Assembly: GCA_016190585.1 (NCBI GenBank)
Contig: JACPQH010000005.1
Coordinates: forward strand, 1 to 9,697
Length of the DNA: 9,697 bases
Direction: 5' to 3'
Source of the DNA: Chloroflexota bacterium
GTDB taxonomy: Bacteria > Chloroflexota > Dehalococcoidia > Dehalococcoidales > RBG-16-60-22
A model generated the notes under the pieces. The model made no database searches, was not told the DNA's origin, and worked only from the letters and a program-made list of their open reading frames with translations. The translations under genes were made by a program, and so were the position numbers. This document shows, piece by piece, positions 1-6,051 of the stretch (positions are counted from its first letter, which is position 1; each line of letters starts with the position of its first letter).

Positions 1-83
1 CAGTATCGTCTGCGCTGAGGCGTTTCACTTCCGTGTTCGGGATGGGAACGGGTGGTGCCACCTCGCTCTAACCACCAAGAGGC
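1..83 (-). rRNA. rrf: 5S ribosomal RNA, 3' end cut off by window edge
   Basis: Read on the minus strand, this stretch carries the 5S rRNA hallmarks in order: a GGTTAGAGCG block near the 5' end, GTGGCACCACCCGTTCCCAT (helix and loop region), then CCGAACACGGAAGTGAAACG, then CAGCGCAGACGATACTG. This matches the conserved 5S core. The 5' end is placed near 83 by alignment with the E. coli 5' terminus and may be off by a few bases. About 83 of roughly 115-120 nt are visible; the closing strand of helix I lies outside the window. The upstream neighbour is the divergent remA gene, so no 23S gene precedes this 5S. It has its own promoter instead. The identity is certain; the ends are approximate. Confidence 0.95.
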
Positions 84-120
84 TTATCCTGTTGTCAAAG
101 AAGCAATCCGATTTAGTCCT

Positions 121-149
121 ATTATAGCATAGCCTCTGACCCAAAGAAA
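121..149 (-). promoter_or_regulatory. Extended -10 promoter for the 5S rRNA gene
   Basis: On the minus strand the sequence TGCTATAAT (129 down to 121) is a perfect -10 hexamer with a TG extension. The -35 position (about 144-149, TTTCTT) is poor, which is usual for extended -10 promoters. The expected start is near 113-115, giving a leader of about 30 nt before the mature 5S end. Runs of A on the same strand at 163-170 and 177-182 lie where an rRNA UP element (alpha-CTD contact) would be. This is inferred from sequence match and position. Confidence 0.65.
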
Positions 150-170
150 GCCCCTGTACGGCTTTTTTTT
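147..170 (+). other. Short hairpin followed by T8 between 5S and remA
   Basis: Arms AAAGCC (147-152) and GGCTTT (160-165) can pair around a 7-nt loop, and the T run extends to 170, so on the plus strand it looks like a weak intrinsic terminator. No plus-strand gene ends before it; upstream is only the 5S gene on the other strand. It could stop antisense transcription through 5S and insulate remA. Equally, the T8 may simply be the complement of the A-tract UP element of the 5S promoter, which I find somewhat more likely. Confidence 0.3.
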
Positions 171-217
171 GAATTCTTTTTTCACGGCTGAGAGCAGCCG
201 CGGCGGCGGGAAACGCC

Positions 218-246
218 TTGACAGCCACGAACCAAAGTGATAGCGT
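218..246 (+). promoter_or_regulatory. Candidate promoter of the remA-gmk operon
   Basis: A perfect -35 hexamer TTGACA lies at 218-223. At the ideal 17-bp spacing is TAGCGT (241-246), a weak -10 matching three of six positions. The predicted start near 253 leaves about a 40-nt leader before the remA TTG codon. A small inverted repeat (CGTA-N4-TACG, 244-255) overlaps the presumed start and could be an operator, but at this length it may be chance. Confidence 0.4.
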
Positions 247-292
247 AAGTATACGGGTTTTTTCGGGGACATTCCCTGCTGAGAGGTGCGCT

Positions 293-598
293 TTGAATAT
301 CCAGCTCGTCCATATCGGTTTTGGCAATATCCTGGCGATGAACCGGGTTGTCGCCATGGCCTCACCGAACTCGGCGCCCACCAAACGCATCATTCAGGAA
401 GGCCGAAACAAGGGGCTGCTGATCGATATGACCAGCGGCCGCCGGACCAAAGCCGTTATCTTCATCGACAGCGGGCACATCGTTCTGGCCGCTCTGGCTC
501 CAGAGACCATTGCCGGCAGGTTGCAGGCCGCCCGGCCGGACCTCGGGCTGAAGGTTGAGCAGGGCGACGAGAATGAGCAACAGCCTGTGTCCGTCTAG
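293..598 (+). CDS. remA: RemA/DUF370-family DNA-binding regulatory protein
   Basis: A 101-residue protein of the RemA (DUF370) family, whose Bacillus member is a DNA-binding activator of biofilm matrix genes. The family signature is clear: [15 protein letters not shown] (about residues 7-21), [13 protein letters not shown] (24-36), [15 protein letters not shown] (43-57) and [13 protein letters not shown] (60-72). The basic GRRTK segment is the likely DNA or anion contact. The TTG at 293 is chosen because family members begin a few residues before the IGFGNI motif and because AGAGGTG (282-288) is a fitting ribosome site. The longer frame from 218 would put the -35 element inside the coding region. 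The tail after residue 80 is short and acidic. The stop overlaps gmk by 26 nt, a pairing with gmk that is common in Firmicutes and related phyla. The regulatory target here is unknown; a matrix role should not be assumed. Confidence 0.9.
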   Translation: MNIQLVHIGFGNILAMNRVVAMASPNSAPTKRIIQEGRNKGLLIDMTSGRRTKAVIFIDSGHIVLAALAPETIAGRLQAARPDLGLKVEQGDENEQQPVSV

Positions 599-1193
599 CC
601 AGCCGCGGGGCCTGCTTATCGTCCTTTCCGGTCCCTCGGGGGCCGGTAAGGATTCGGTAATCAACCGGCTCCGCGATACCAGGATGCCCCTCCAGTTCAT
701 CACCACGGTTACTACCCGGCAGCGCCGCCACAACGAGGTCGACCGCGTTCACTACCACTTCGTTTCCCAGCAGGAGTTCCAGACCATGGTTGACAACAGC
801 GAGCTGCTGGAGTGGGCCCGGGTCTACGACAACTGGTACGGCGTCCCACGGCAGGCGGTCAGGGAGTCGCTGGAAAAGGGGCAGGACACCCTGGTCAAAG
901 TCGACGTCCAGGGAGCGGCGACCATCAAAAAGATCGTTCCCGAGGCGGTCTTCATCTTCCTGACGGCGCCCTGCATCGACGACCTCGGTTACCGGCTGAC
1001 CAAGCGGCATACGGAGACACCGGCGGACTACAACCTGCGCCTCGGTATGGCCCGGTCCGAGTTTGAGAAGCTGCCGCTCTTCGATTACATCGTGTTCAGT
1101 CGCTGGGATGAGATCGACCGGGCGGCCGGCGATATCCGGGCGATAATCACCGCCGAAAAATGCCGGGTGAACCCCCGGCAAATCAGCCTCTAG
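573..1193 (+). CDS. gmk: Guanylate kinase
   Basis: Cytoplasmic enzyme that phosphorylates GMP (and dGMP) to GDP with ATP, between purine synthesis or salvage and GTP. The 206-residue length is normal. The P-loop GPSGAGKD is at residues 20-27. The GMP-binding region [18 protein letters not shown] follows, then [16 protein letters not shown], the VDVQGA strand with its Asp, and the lid-like RLTKRHTET segment. The ATG at 573 lies inside the end of remA, with only a modest purine-rich ribosome site (AGGGCGACGAGA), so translation is probably coupled to remA. A TTG at 555 in the same frame is possible but adds six residues with no family support. In many bacteria rpoZ follows gmk; here a RibD-like gene follows after 28 nt, and no rpoZ is in the window. 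Confidence 0.95.
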   Translation: MSNSLCPSSQPRGLLIVLSGPSGAGKDSVINRLRDTRMPLQFITTVTTRQRRHNEVDRVHYHFVSQQEFQTMVDNSELLEWARVYDNWYGVPRQAVRESLEKGQDTLVKVDVQGAATIKKIVPEAVFIFLTAPCIDDLGYRLTKRHTETPADYNLRLGMARSEFEKLPLFDYIVFSRWDEIDRAAGDIRAIITAEKCRVNPRQISL

Positions 1194-1221
1194 CCGGGGG
1201 CAACAACCCGACAGGAAGGCC

Positions 1222-1899
1222 ATGCTGCCGTACACGGTAATACATAATGCCGTCAGCCTTGACGGGCGCCTGGACTGGTTCTCTCCGGATATCGGCCTGT
1301 ATTACGAGCTTGCCTCGCGATGGCGGGAGGACGCTACCCTGGCCGGCGGCGATACCCTTCTCAAGGCTTATGCCGCTCAGCCGGTCCCGGAAGCGCCCGC
1401 CAGGCCGGTTGACCCCCCGCCCGCGAAGGACGGCGACTGCCACCCGCTGCTTGTCGCGCCGGACAGCCGGGCCAGGCTGCGCAATTATTGGGACCTTTTA
1501 CGCCGGGAACCGTACTGGCGGGATGTGGTCGTGCTGTGCTCCCGCCGCACCCCGGCCGATTACGCCGCCTTCCTTTCCGCGAGGCGAATCGGCTGTATCG
1601 TCGAGGGGGACGACCGCGTTGACCTGGGGAAGGCTCTGGAGAGACTGAATGCCGACTACGGCGTAAAACGGGTGCGCGTCGACAGCGGCGGCACGCTCAA
1701 CGGCGTCCTGCTGCGCGCCGGCCTCGTGAACGAGGTGAGCGTGCTGGTACACCCGTGCCTGGTGGGCGGCGTGACCCCGCAGTCCCTGTTCCGCGCCCCG
1801 GACCTGACCTCGGCGGCAGGCGTTATCAACCTGAAGCTAACGAATCTTGAAAAGCTCAAAGACGGTATTGTCTGGCTGCGGTACGAGGTGGTGCGGTAA
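1222..1899 (+). CDS. RibD C-terminal/DHFR-like reductase domain protein
   Basis: A 225-residue stand-alone protein of the RibD_C/dihydrofolate reductase-like fold, which uses NAD(P)H. Visible motifs are SLDGRLDW (12-19, substrate side), AGGDTLL (41-47, cofactor side), VDSGGTLNGVLLRAGLVNEV (153-172) and HPCLVGG (177-183), ending in the usual WLRYEVV strand. There is no N-terminal deaminase domain, so it is not a full RibD. Residues 52-75 form a Pro/Ala-rich insert. The ATG is supported by AGGAAGG at 1212-1218. It follows gmk by 28 nt and is probably in the remA operon. The family includes the diaminopyrimidine reductase of riboflavin synthesis, but also many reductases of unknown substrate. 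With no riboflavin genes nearby, the substrate cannot be called. Confidence 0.8.
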   Translation: MLPYTVIHNAVSLDGRLDWFSPDIGLYYELASRWREDATLAGGDTLLKAYAAQPVPEAPARPVDPPPAKDGDCHPLLVAPDSRARLRNYWDLLRREPYWRDVVVLCSRRTPADYAAFLSARRIGCIVEGDDRVDLGKALERLNADYGVKRVRVDSGGTLNGVLLRAGLVNEVSVLVHPCLVGGVTPQSLFRAPDLTSAAGVINLKLTNLEKLKDGIVWLRYEVVR

Positions 1900-1936
1900 C
1901 CGGTCGCTGCCGGATTCAAAGCCCTACAGCAAATAC

Positions 1937-3277
1937 CTAACCGGGATTTTCTGCACCCCGCCCCTTCTCCCGCCATGCCTTGAGCCGCTCCGCCACCTGT
2001 GCTTCATAACCCAGCTCGCCTGGCTGGTAGAACTTCTTGCCCGCCAGCCCCGGCGGCAGGAACACCTGCGCGGCGTAATGGCCGGGGTAGTTATGGGCGT
2101 ACCGGTAGTCCCTGCCGTAGCCGAGCTTCTTCATCAGGGGCGTTACCGGGTTGCGCAGGTGCAGGGGTACCTCGATATTGTTGGGGCCCGATTTGACCTC
2201 TTCCTGGGCGCGGGAGAGACCCATCAGGACGGAGTTGCTCTTGGGAGCGGTGGCCAGGTAGAGCGCCGACTCGGCCAGCACCAGGCTGCCTTCCGGCAGG
2301 CCGACGAAGTGTACCGCCTGCTGGGCGGCCACGGCCATGAGCAGGGCGCGGGGGTCGGCCAGGCCGACGTCTTCGGAGGCGAGGATGACCATGCGCCGGG
2401 CGATGAAGAGCGGGTCCTCGCCGGCCTCAAGCATCACCGCCAGCCAGTAGAGCGCCGCGTCCGGGTCCGAGCCGCGCAGGGACTTGATGAAGGCGGAGAT
2501 GACATCGTAATGTCGGTCGCCGGCGCGGTCGTAGCGCACGGCCCGGTGCTGGAAGACATCCTCCATGGTCTGTAACACAACCCGCCGCGCGCCCTCCGGG
2601 CCTTCGGGGGGCGTGCTGAAAGCCGCGATCTCCAGCATGTTCAGGGCGATGCGGGCGTCGCTGTTGGCCATCCTGATGAGGTAGTCCATAACCTCGGCCG
2701 GCAGCTCGACATTGAGCTCGCCGAGGCCGCGCACCCGGTCTTTCAGGGCGCGGAGGATGATGTTCTTCAGCTCCTCGGGGTTGAGCGGTTTCAGGGTCAG
2801 CACGCGCGCCCGCGATAACAGGGGCGAGGTGACCTCAAAGGAAGGGTTTTCGGTGGTGGCGCCTATCAGGGTGAGAGTGCCGTCCTCGACATAAGGCAGG
2901 ATAACATCCTGCTGCGCCTTGTTGAAGCGGTGGATCTCGTCGATGAAGAGGATGGTGCGGCGCTCCTGCTTGTGGAGCTCTTTGGCCTGCTCGATGATGC
3001 GGCGCAGGTCGGCGACGGTAGCGCTTACGGCGCTCACCTGGGCGAAGTTGGCACCGGTCGTGCTGGCGATAATCCGGGCCAGGGTGGTCTTACCCGAGCC
3101 GGGCGGCCCCCAGAGTATCATGGAGGGGATATGGTCGGACTCGATGGCCTTGCGCAGCACGCGCCCCTCGCCGACGATATGCTCCTGCCCGATGTAGTCG
3201 CTCAGGGCGGCCGGCCGCATCCGGGTCGCCAGCGGGGCGTCTTTGGTCTTCGCCGCCTCGGTCTCCCGCTCGAACAT
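1937..3277 (-). CDS. rarA: Replication-associated recombination protein A (RarA/MgsA), AAA+ ATPase
   Basis: A clamp-loader-like AAA+ ATPase that acts at stalled or damaged replication forks (RarA/MgsA in bacteria, WRNIP1/Mgs1 in eukaryotes). Numbered from the ATG at 3277 (446 residues): PLATRMRP near 16-23, IGQEH, Walker A GPPGSGKT (57-64), Walker B LFIDEIH (110-116), sensor 1 GATTENP (139-145) and arginine finger SRAR (155-158). The family-specific C-terminal half follows (YDVISAFIKSLRGSDPDAAL, ASEDVGLADP, FLPPGLAGKKFYQP). All catalytic residues are intact. An upstream ATG at 3301 gives eight more residues, but it has no ribosome site and overlaps the preceding gene. The 3277 start has purine-rich GGCAGGG just ahead and starts 8 nt after that gene's stop. 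It is last in the amrS run and convergent with the RibD-like gene, with 37 bp between and no clear terminator. I see no LexA box near it. Confidence 0.95.
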   Translation of the reverse strand: MFERETEAAKTKDAPLATRMRPAALSDYIGQEHIVGEGRVLRKAIESDHIPSMILWGPPGSGKTTLARIIASTTGANFAQVSAVSATVADLRRIIEQAKELHKQERRTILFIDEIHRFNKAQQDVILPYVEDGTLTLIGATTENPSFEVTSPLLSRARVLTLKPLNPEELKNIILRALKDRVRGLGELNVELPAEVMDYLIRMANSDARIALNMLEIAAFSTPPEGPEGARRVVLQTMEDVFQHRAVRYDRAGDRHYDVISAFIKSLRGSDPDAALYWLAVMLEAGEDPLFIARRMVILASEDVGLADPRALLMAVAAQQAVHFVGLPEGSLVLAESALYLATAPKSNSVLMGLSRAQEEVKSGPNNIEVPLHLRNPVTPLMKKLGYGRDYRYAHNYPGHYAAQVFLPPGLAGKKFYQPGELGYEAQVAERLKAWREKGRGAENPG

Positions 3278-3285
3278 ATCCCTGC

Positions 3286-3570
3286 CTAACCGGGGATCCA
3301 TATCTGCTTTGACATGATGATCTCGGCGCTGCCGGGGAGCAGCAGCGGCGCCGCGGACTTGGTGAAGAGGACCAGCCCCTTGTAGCCCGTCAAGTACTGG
3401 TAGTTGCCGCGGATGAAGCCGCCCCGGGCCATGACGACGAGCGGCCTTTCCGCCCTGGCCAGGACGGACAGGAAATCTTCCGGCTCCAGGCGCACGATGG
3501 CGCCGGATGCCTTGATCGCCTGGGCGATAGCCGCGGCTTGAGCGGCCGCGGCGCCCCCTGCGTAGGCCAT
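3286..3570 (-). CDS. Small conserved-looking protein of unknown function
   Basis: A 94-residue protein. I cannot assign a function. The N-terminus is Gly/Ala-rich (AGGAAAAQAAAIAQAIKASG, residues 4-23) and probably helical rather than a membrane segment or signal peptide, because it contains Gln and Lys. A mixed alpha/beta stretch follows: VRLEPEDFLSVL, then RPLVVMARGGF, then YQYLTGYKGLVLFTKS, ending in SAEIIMSKQIWIP. No cysteines and no histidines. It is a real gene on three grounds: a strong ribosome site AAAGGAGG six bases before the ATG, tight placement between amrBA (21 nt) and rarA (8 nt), and protein-like composition. From memory, similar proteins of about 90 residues occur in other bacteria as hypotheticals; a search is needed to confirm. 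Confidence 0.75.
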   Translation of the reverse strand: MAYAGGAAAAQAAAIAQAIKASGAIVRLEPEDFLSVLARAERPLVVMARGGFIRGNYQYLTGYKGLVLFTKSAAPLLLPGSAEIIMSKQIWIPG

Positions 3571-3591
3571 GTCATGCCTCCTTTTGCGGGT

Positions 3592-4905
3592 TCACCGGTA
3601 CCGCCTGACCTCGAAGCGGTACAGCTTCACCGGCTCGTTCGGCCCGATGCCGGCCTTTTGCCGGCAGATATTTATCTGAGAATCAAGGCTGTCCACGCCT
3701 TCCAGGTCGGGCAGCAGCAGGCCGCGCCGCCACCCCGCCTCCAGGATCAAGCCGTACTTCTTAACATCCAGGTGGCTCGTGTCCGACACCGGCTCCGGTT
3801 CTGTCAGCACGTCGACGCTGTAGGTCAGGCGGTCAAGCTCCCGGGGCTGGACGGGCGTGAAGCGGGGGTCGCGCGTGGCCGAGCTGATGGCGTTGATAAT
3901 GACCTCCTCGGCGACATTGGCCCTCATCGCCTCGAAGGTGCCGATGCAGCCCCGCAGCGAGCCCGGCTCGTGGATGGAAACGAATACGCCCGCCCGCTCC
4001 CGCATCTCCGGCGTCAGCTCGTCCGGCTTGATGAACTTGCCCTCCCGGACATAGGTCTCGACGGCCTGGCGGGCCAGGCGGACGAGGGGGTGGGTCGCCG
4101 GAGACCTGACGATAATACCGGCGTAGCCGACGACGCTGGAGTAGTCGCCGGTGGCGTCGCCGCTGGTCCGGTAGCCGACAAGCTCCGCTCGCTGCGCCCC
4201 CATGAGCCGGGCGGCAGTGATAAGGCTGACCGCCGGGGCGTAGCCGCACATGGTAATCTTGAGCTCTTCGACCCTCCGGACAAGCCGGTCGGCGTCAAGG
4301 TCCAGGATGGCGGAGATAGCCTGGTCATCCTTGCTTTTGGCGGCGTCCCGCGGCTCGTAATGGGTCATGTCGCTGGAGGCGATGATGACCGCTTCCCGCC
4401 CGGTCTTCGCCAGCGCCCTGACGATGTCGCGCCCGATCTCTTTATAGACCTCGCTGCCGGCATAGCCCAGGACAACGGGTACGATTTCGATTTCCGGCCG
4501 GAAGTACTGGAGGAAGGGCAACTGCACCTCCAGCGAGTGCTCCGCCTGGTGGGCCAGGGTGTCGTCGCGCAGGAAGCGGGAAGTCCCGAGGATTTGCTCG
4601 GCGAGCCGGGCGTCTACCGGCACCTCGCCCAGCGGGGTAGACCAGGTGCCTCCGGACATCAGGCTGAAGGGCTGCCCCCGGCCGGTATGGTTGGGGCCGA
4701 TAAGAATAAAGGTATCCTTGAACTTTATCCGGGAATAAACGGCGCCGGCGACCTGGCCGGAATACGCGTAGCCGGCGTGCGGGCAGACCGCGCCGATGAC
4801 ATCCAGCTTCTCGGCCGTCTCGTCCACCAGTCCCCGTATCATCTCCCGGAGCTTGTCATCGGAGGCCGGGTAGAACTGGCCGGCGACCGCCGCGGTCCTC
4901 ATCAT
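3592..4905 (-). CDS. amrBA: AmmeMemoRadiSam fusion protein: MEMO (AmrB) plus AMMECR1 (AmrA)
   Basis: A 437-residue two-domain protein joining two of the three AmmeMemoRadiSam components. Residues 1-265 are MEMO/AmrB, related to class III extradiol dioxygenases: [20 protein letters not shown] (His43), GPNHTG (His73), [10 protein letters not shown] (His123), SSDMTHYEP (Asp179, His182) and MCGYAP (Cys220). The His/Asp/Cys set fits a metal site. Residues 272-437 are AMMECR1/Amr[20 protein letters not shown] (LRGCIG 317-322), RDPRF (345-349), [12 protein letters not shown] (395-406) and a terminal YRFEV strand. The ATG at 4905 shares an ATGA overlap with the amrS stop, and the family start [12 protein letters not shown] confirms it; the open frame running further up to 5226 is antisense noise in amrS. 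Some genomes encode the two parts separately. The reaction and substrate of the system are not established. Confidence 0.92.
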   Translation of the reverse strand: MMRTAAVAGQFYPASDDKLREMIRGLVDETAEKLDVIGAVCPHAGYAYSGQVAGAVYSRIKFKDTFILIGPNHTGRGQPFSLMSGGTWSTPLGEVPVDARLAEQILGTSRFLRDDTLAHQAEHSLEVQLPFLQYFRPEIEIVPVVLGYAGSEVYKEIGRDIVRALAKTGREAVIIASSDMTHYEPRDAAKSKDDQAISAILDLDADRLVRRVEELKITMCGYAPAVSLITAARLMGAQRAELVGYRTSGDATGDYSSVVGYAGIIVRSPATHPLVRLARQAVETYVREGKFIKPDELTPEMRERAGVFVSIHEPGSLRGCIGTFEAMRANVAEEVIINAISSATRDPRFTPVQPRELDRLTYSVDVLTEPEPVSDTSHLDVKKYGLILEAGWRRGLLLPDLEGVDSLDSQINICRQKAGIGPNEPVKLYRFEVRRYR

Positions 4906-5939
4906 GCGCCTGGCTCCGGCGGCGCGACGCGGAAATTGAGCTCCGCCCCGCAATGTTTGCACTTCGAGCCATTCAGGCCCAGTACCCTGACACGGTAGCC
5001 GTGCCTTTCTACCACGATGTTGCCGCAGGCGTAGCAGACCGTGTTCTCGGAGTGGTGCCCCGGCACGTTGCCCACGTAGACGAACTTCAGCCCGGCCTGG
5101 CGCCCGATCTCCCAGGCGTGCTCCAGGGTGGCTACCGGGGTGGGGTTCAGGTGGGCCATCTGGTGGAGGGGATAAAACCGGGTGACGTGCCACGGCGTCA
5201 GGTCGCCGAGGGCGCTCGCGATCCACCCGGCGATGCCGCTGAGCTGGGCGTCGTCATCGTTCATGGTGGGAATGACGTTGGTTACCACCTCCACGTGCAT
5301 ATTCCATTTTTCTTTGGCGCGCCGGGTGATGTCCAGTATCTCGCGCCAGTGCGGCACCCTGGCAAGGTCCCGGTAGAAGGTGTCGGAGAAGCCTTTGATG
5401 TCCACCCGCCAGGCGCCGAGGTGGGGCCCGATAGCGTCCAGGCTCTGCGGCGTGGCGTACCCGTTGGTGACATAGACGGTATACAAGCCCTTTTCCCCGG
5501 CCAGCCGCGCGCCGTCATGGGTGTACTCGAACCAGATAGTGGGCTCGTTATAGGTCCAGGCGACGCCCTGGCACCGGTAGCCGACGGCCATGTCGACCGC
5601 GGCGTCCGGCTGGAGCTCATGGCAGCCTGTTTTCAGGCTGTCCGCGTCCGGCGAGGATATCTCCCAGTTCTGGCAGTGTTTGCAGTGGAAGTTGCAGCCC
5701 ATGCCGCCCAGGGAAAAGACCTGGCTGCCGGGGTAGAAATGATAAAGCGGTTTCTTTTCGATGGGGTCGACGGCCACGGAGGAAGCCCTGGCGTAGTTCA
5801 GGTTATAGAGCGCGCCGTTCTGGTTTTGATACATGCCGCAGACGCCGAAGCGGTCCTGGCTGATGCGGCAGCGCCACTGGCAGGTATGGCACCTGACCAT
5901 AGGAAAGGTCAGCTTCTCGTAAATCATCGCCTCGCGCAT
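4902..5939 (-). CDS. amrS: AmmeMemoRadiSam system radical SAM enzyme (AmrS)
   Basis: A 345-residue radical SAM protein. The [4Fe-4S]/SAM motif is CNFHCKHC (Cys82, Cys86, Cys89), preceded by FSLGGMG and followed by QNWEIS, typical of the PflA-like AmmeMemoRadiSam subgroup. An N-terminal cysteine cluster (Cys17, 20, 24, 34) and a C-terminal zinc-ribbon-like pair (Cys302/305 and Cys327/330) flank the barrel. [28 protein letters not shown] and HVTRFYP mark the barrel strands. The start at 5939 gives [10 protein letters not shown], the usual family N-terminus; an earlier ATG at 5999 would place the presumed promoter inside the gene. ATG 5927 is a further option, with GAGG just upstream. It is the first gene of the minus-strand run and overlaps amrBA by 4 nt. 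The chemistry performed is unknown; family context suggests it works with the MEMO-AMMECR1 protein. Confidence 0.92.
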   Translation of the reverse strand: MREAMIYEKLTFPMVRCHTCQWRCRISQDRFGVCGMYQNQNGALYNLNYARASSVAVDPIEKKPLYHFYPGSQVFSLGGMGCNFHCKHCQNWEISSPDADSLKTGCHELQPDAAVDMAVGYRCQGVAWTYNEPTIWFEYTHDGARLAGEKGLYTVYVTNGYATPQSLDAIGPHLGAWRVDIKGFSDTFYRDLARVPHWREILDITRRAKEKWNMHVEVVTNVIPTMNDDDAQLSGIAGWIASALGDLTPWHVTRFYPLHQMAHLNPTPVATLEHAWEIGRQAGLKFVYVGNVPGHHSENTVCYACGNIVVERHGYRVRVLGLNGSKCKHCGAELNFRVAPPEPGA

Positions 5940-5954
5940 AAGCGGCCCCAAACA

Positions 5955-5963
5955 ATTATAACA
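5955..5963 (-). promoter_or_regulatory. Extended -10 promoter of the amrS-amrBA-orf94-rarA run
   Basis: On the minus strand TGTTATAAT (5963 down to 5955) is a perfect -10 with TG extension. There is no good -35 at 16-18 bp. The expected transcription start near 5948 gives a leader of only about 9 nt to the ATG at 5939, or about 21 nt to the ATG at 5927. No other convincing promoter is seen before orf94 or rarA, so it may serve all four genes. Confidence 0.6.
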
Positions 5964-5986
5964 CTTATGTCCCCCGGTTGCGGGCT

Positions 5987-6016
5987 TTGACCGCCGCACG
6001 GGTTACATTCTATAAT
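5987..6016 (+). promoter_or_regulatory. Promoter of purF
   Basis: TTGACC (5987-5992) and TATAAT (6011-6016) are separated by 18 bp, a near-consensus sigma-70-type promoter. The predicted start is near 6023, giving a leader of about 29 nt to the purF start. The leader is too short for a guanine or PRPP/ppGpp riboswitch, and none is seen. The -10 lies about 50 bp from the opposing amrS -10, so the two polymerases would compete for the same stretch. Confidence 0.75.
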
Positions 6017-6051
6017 AAAGATTGTCAGGCTAGGAGAGGTAGCGAAAAAGA

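Noticed and set aside
218..292. Longer RemA start at 218
   Set aside because: This would begin inside the TTGACA -35 element and add 25 residues absent from the family; TTG 293 has a proper ribosome site.
1896..1936. Possible terminator between the RibD-like gene and rarA
   Set aside because: Only a 4-bp CCGG pairing with no T run on either strand.
1937..3300. Repeated CTAACCGGG word at 1937 and 3286, at the ends of rarA and the small gene
   Set aside because: Only about ten bases are shared, explained by both genes ending Pro-Gly-stop; no further similarity around it.
3538..4998. 486-codon open frame on the plus strand opposite amrBA and the small gene
   Set aside because: It lies antisense to two well-recognised domains, reads as Gly/Asp/Arg/Val-rich repeats of no known family, and is a typical high-GC shadow.
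4906..5226. Possible 107-residue N-terminal extension of the MEMO-AMMECR1 protein
   Set aside because: The extension is the out-of-frame reading of amrS, rich in Pro/Arg/Gly; the family start at 4905 is clear.
4953..5990. 345-codon open frame on the plus strand opposite amrS
   Set aside because: It is antisense to a clear radical SAM gene, has no ribosome site, and has low-complexity composition.
5940..5999. Twenty-residue extension of AmrS from the ATG at 5999
   Set aside because: It contains the -10 box for amrS and the purF -35, and family members start at [10 protein letters not shown] or close to it. Its two cysteines are probably chance.
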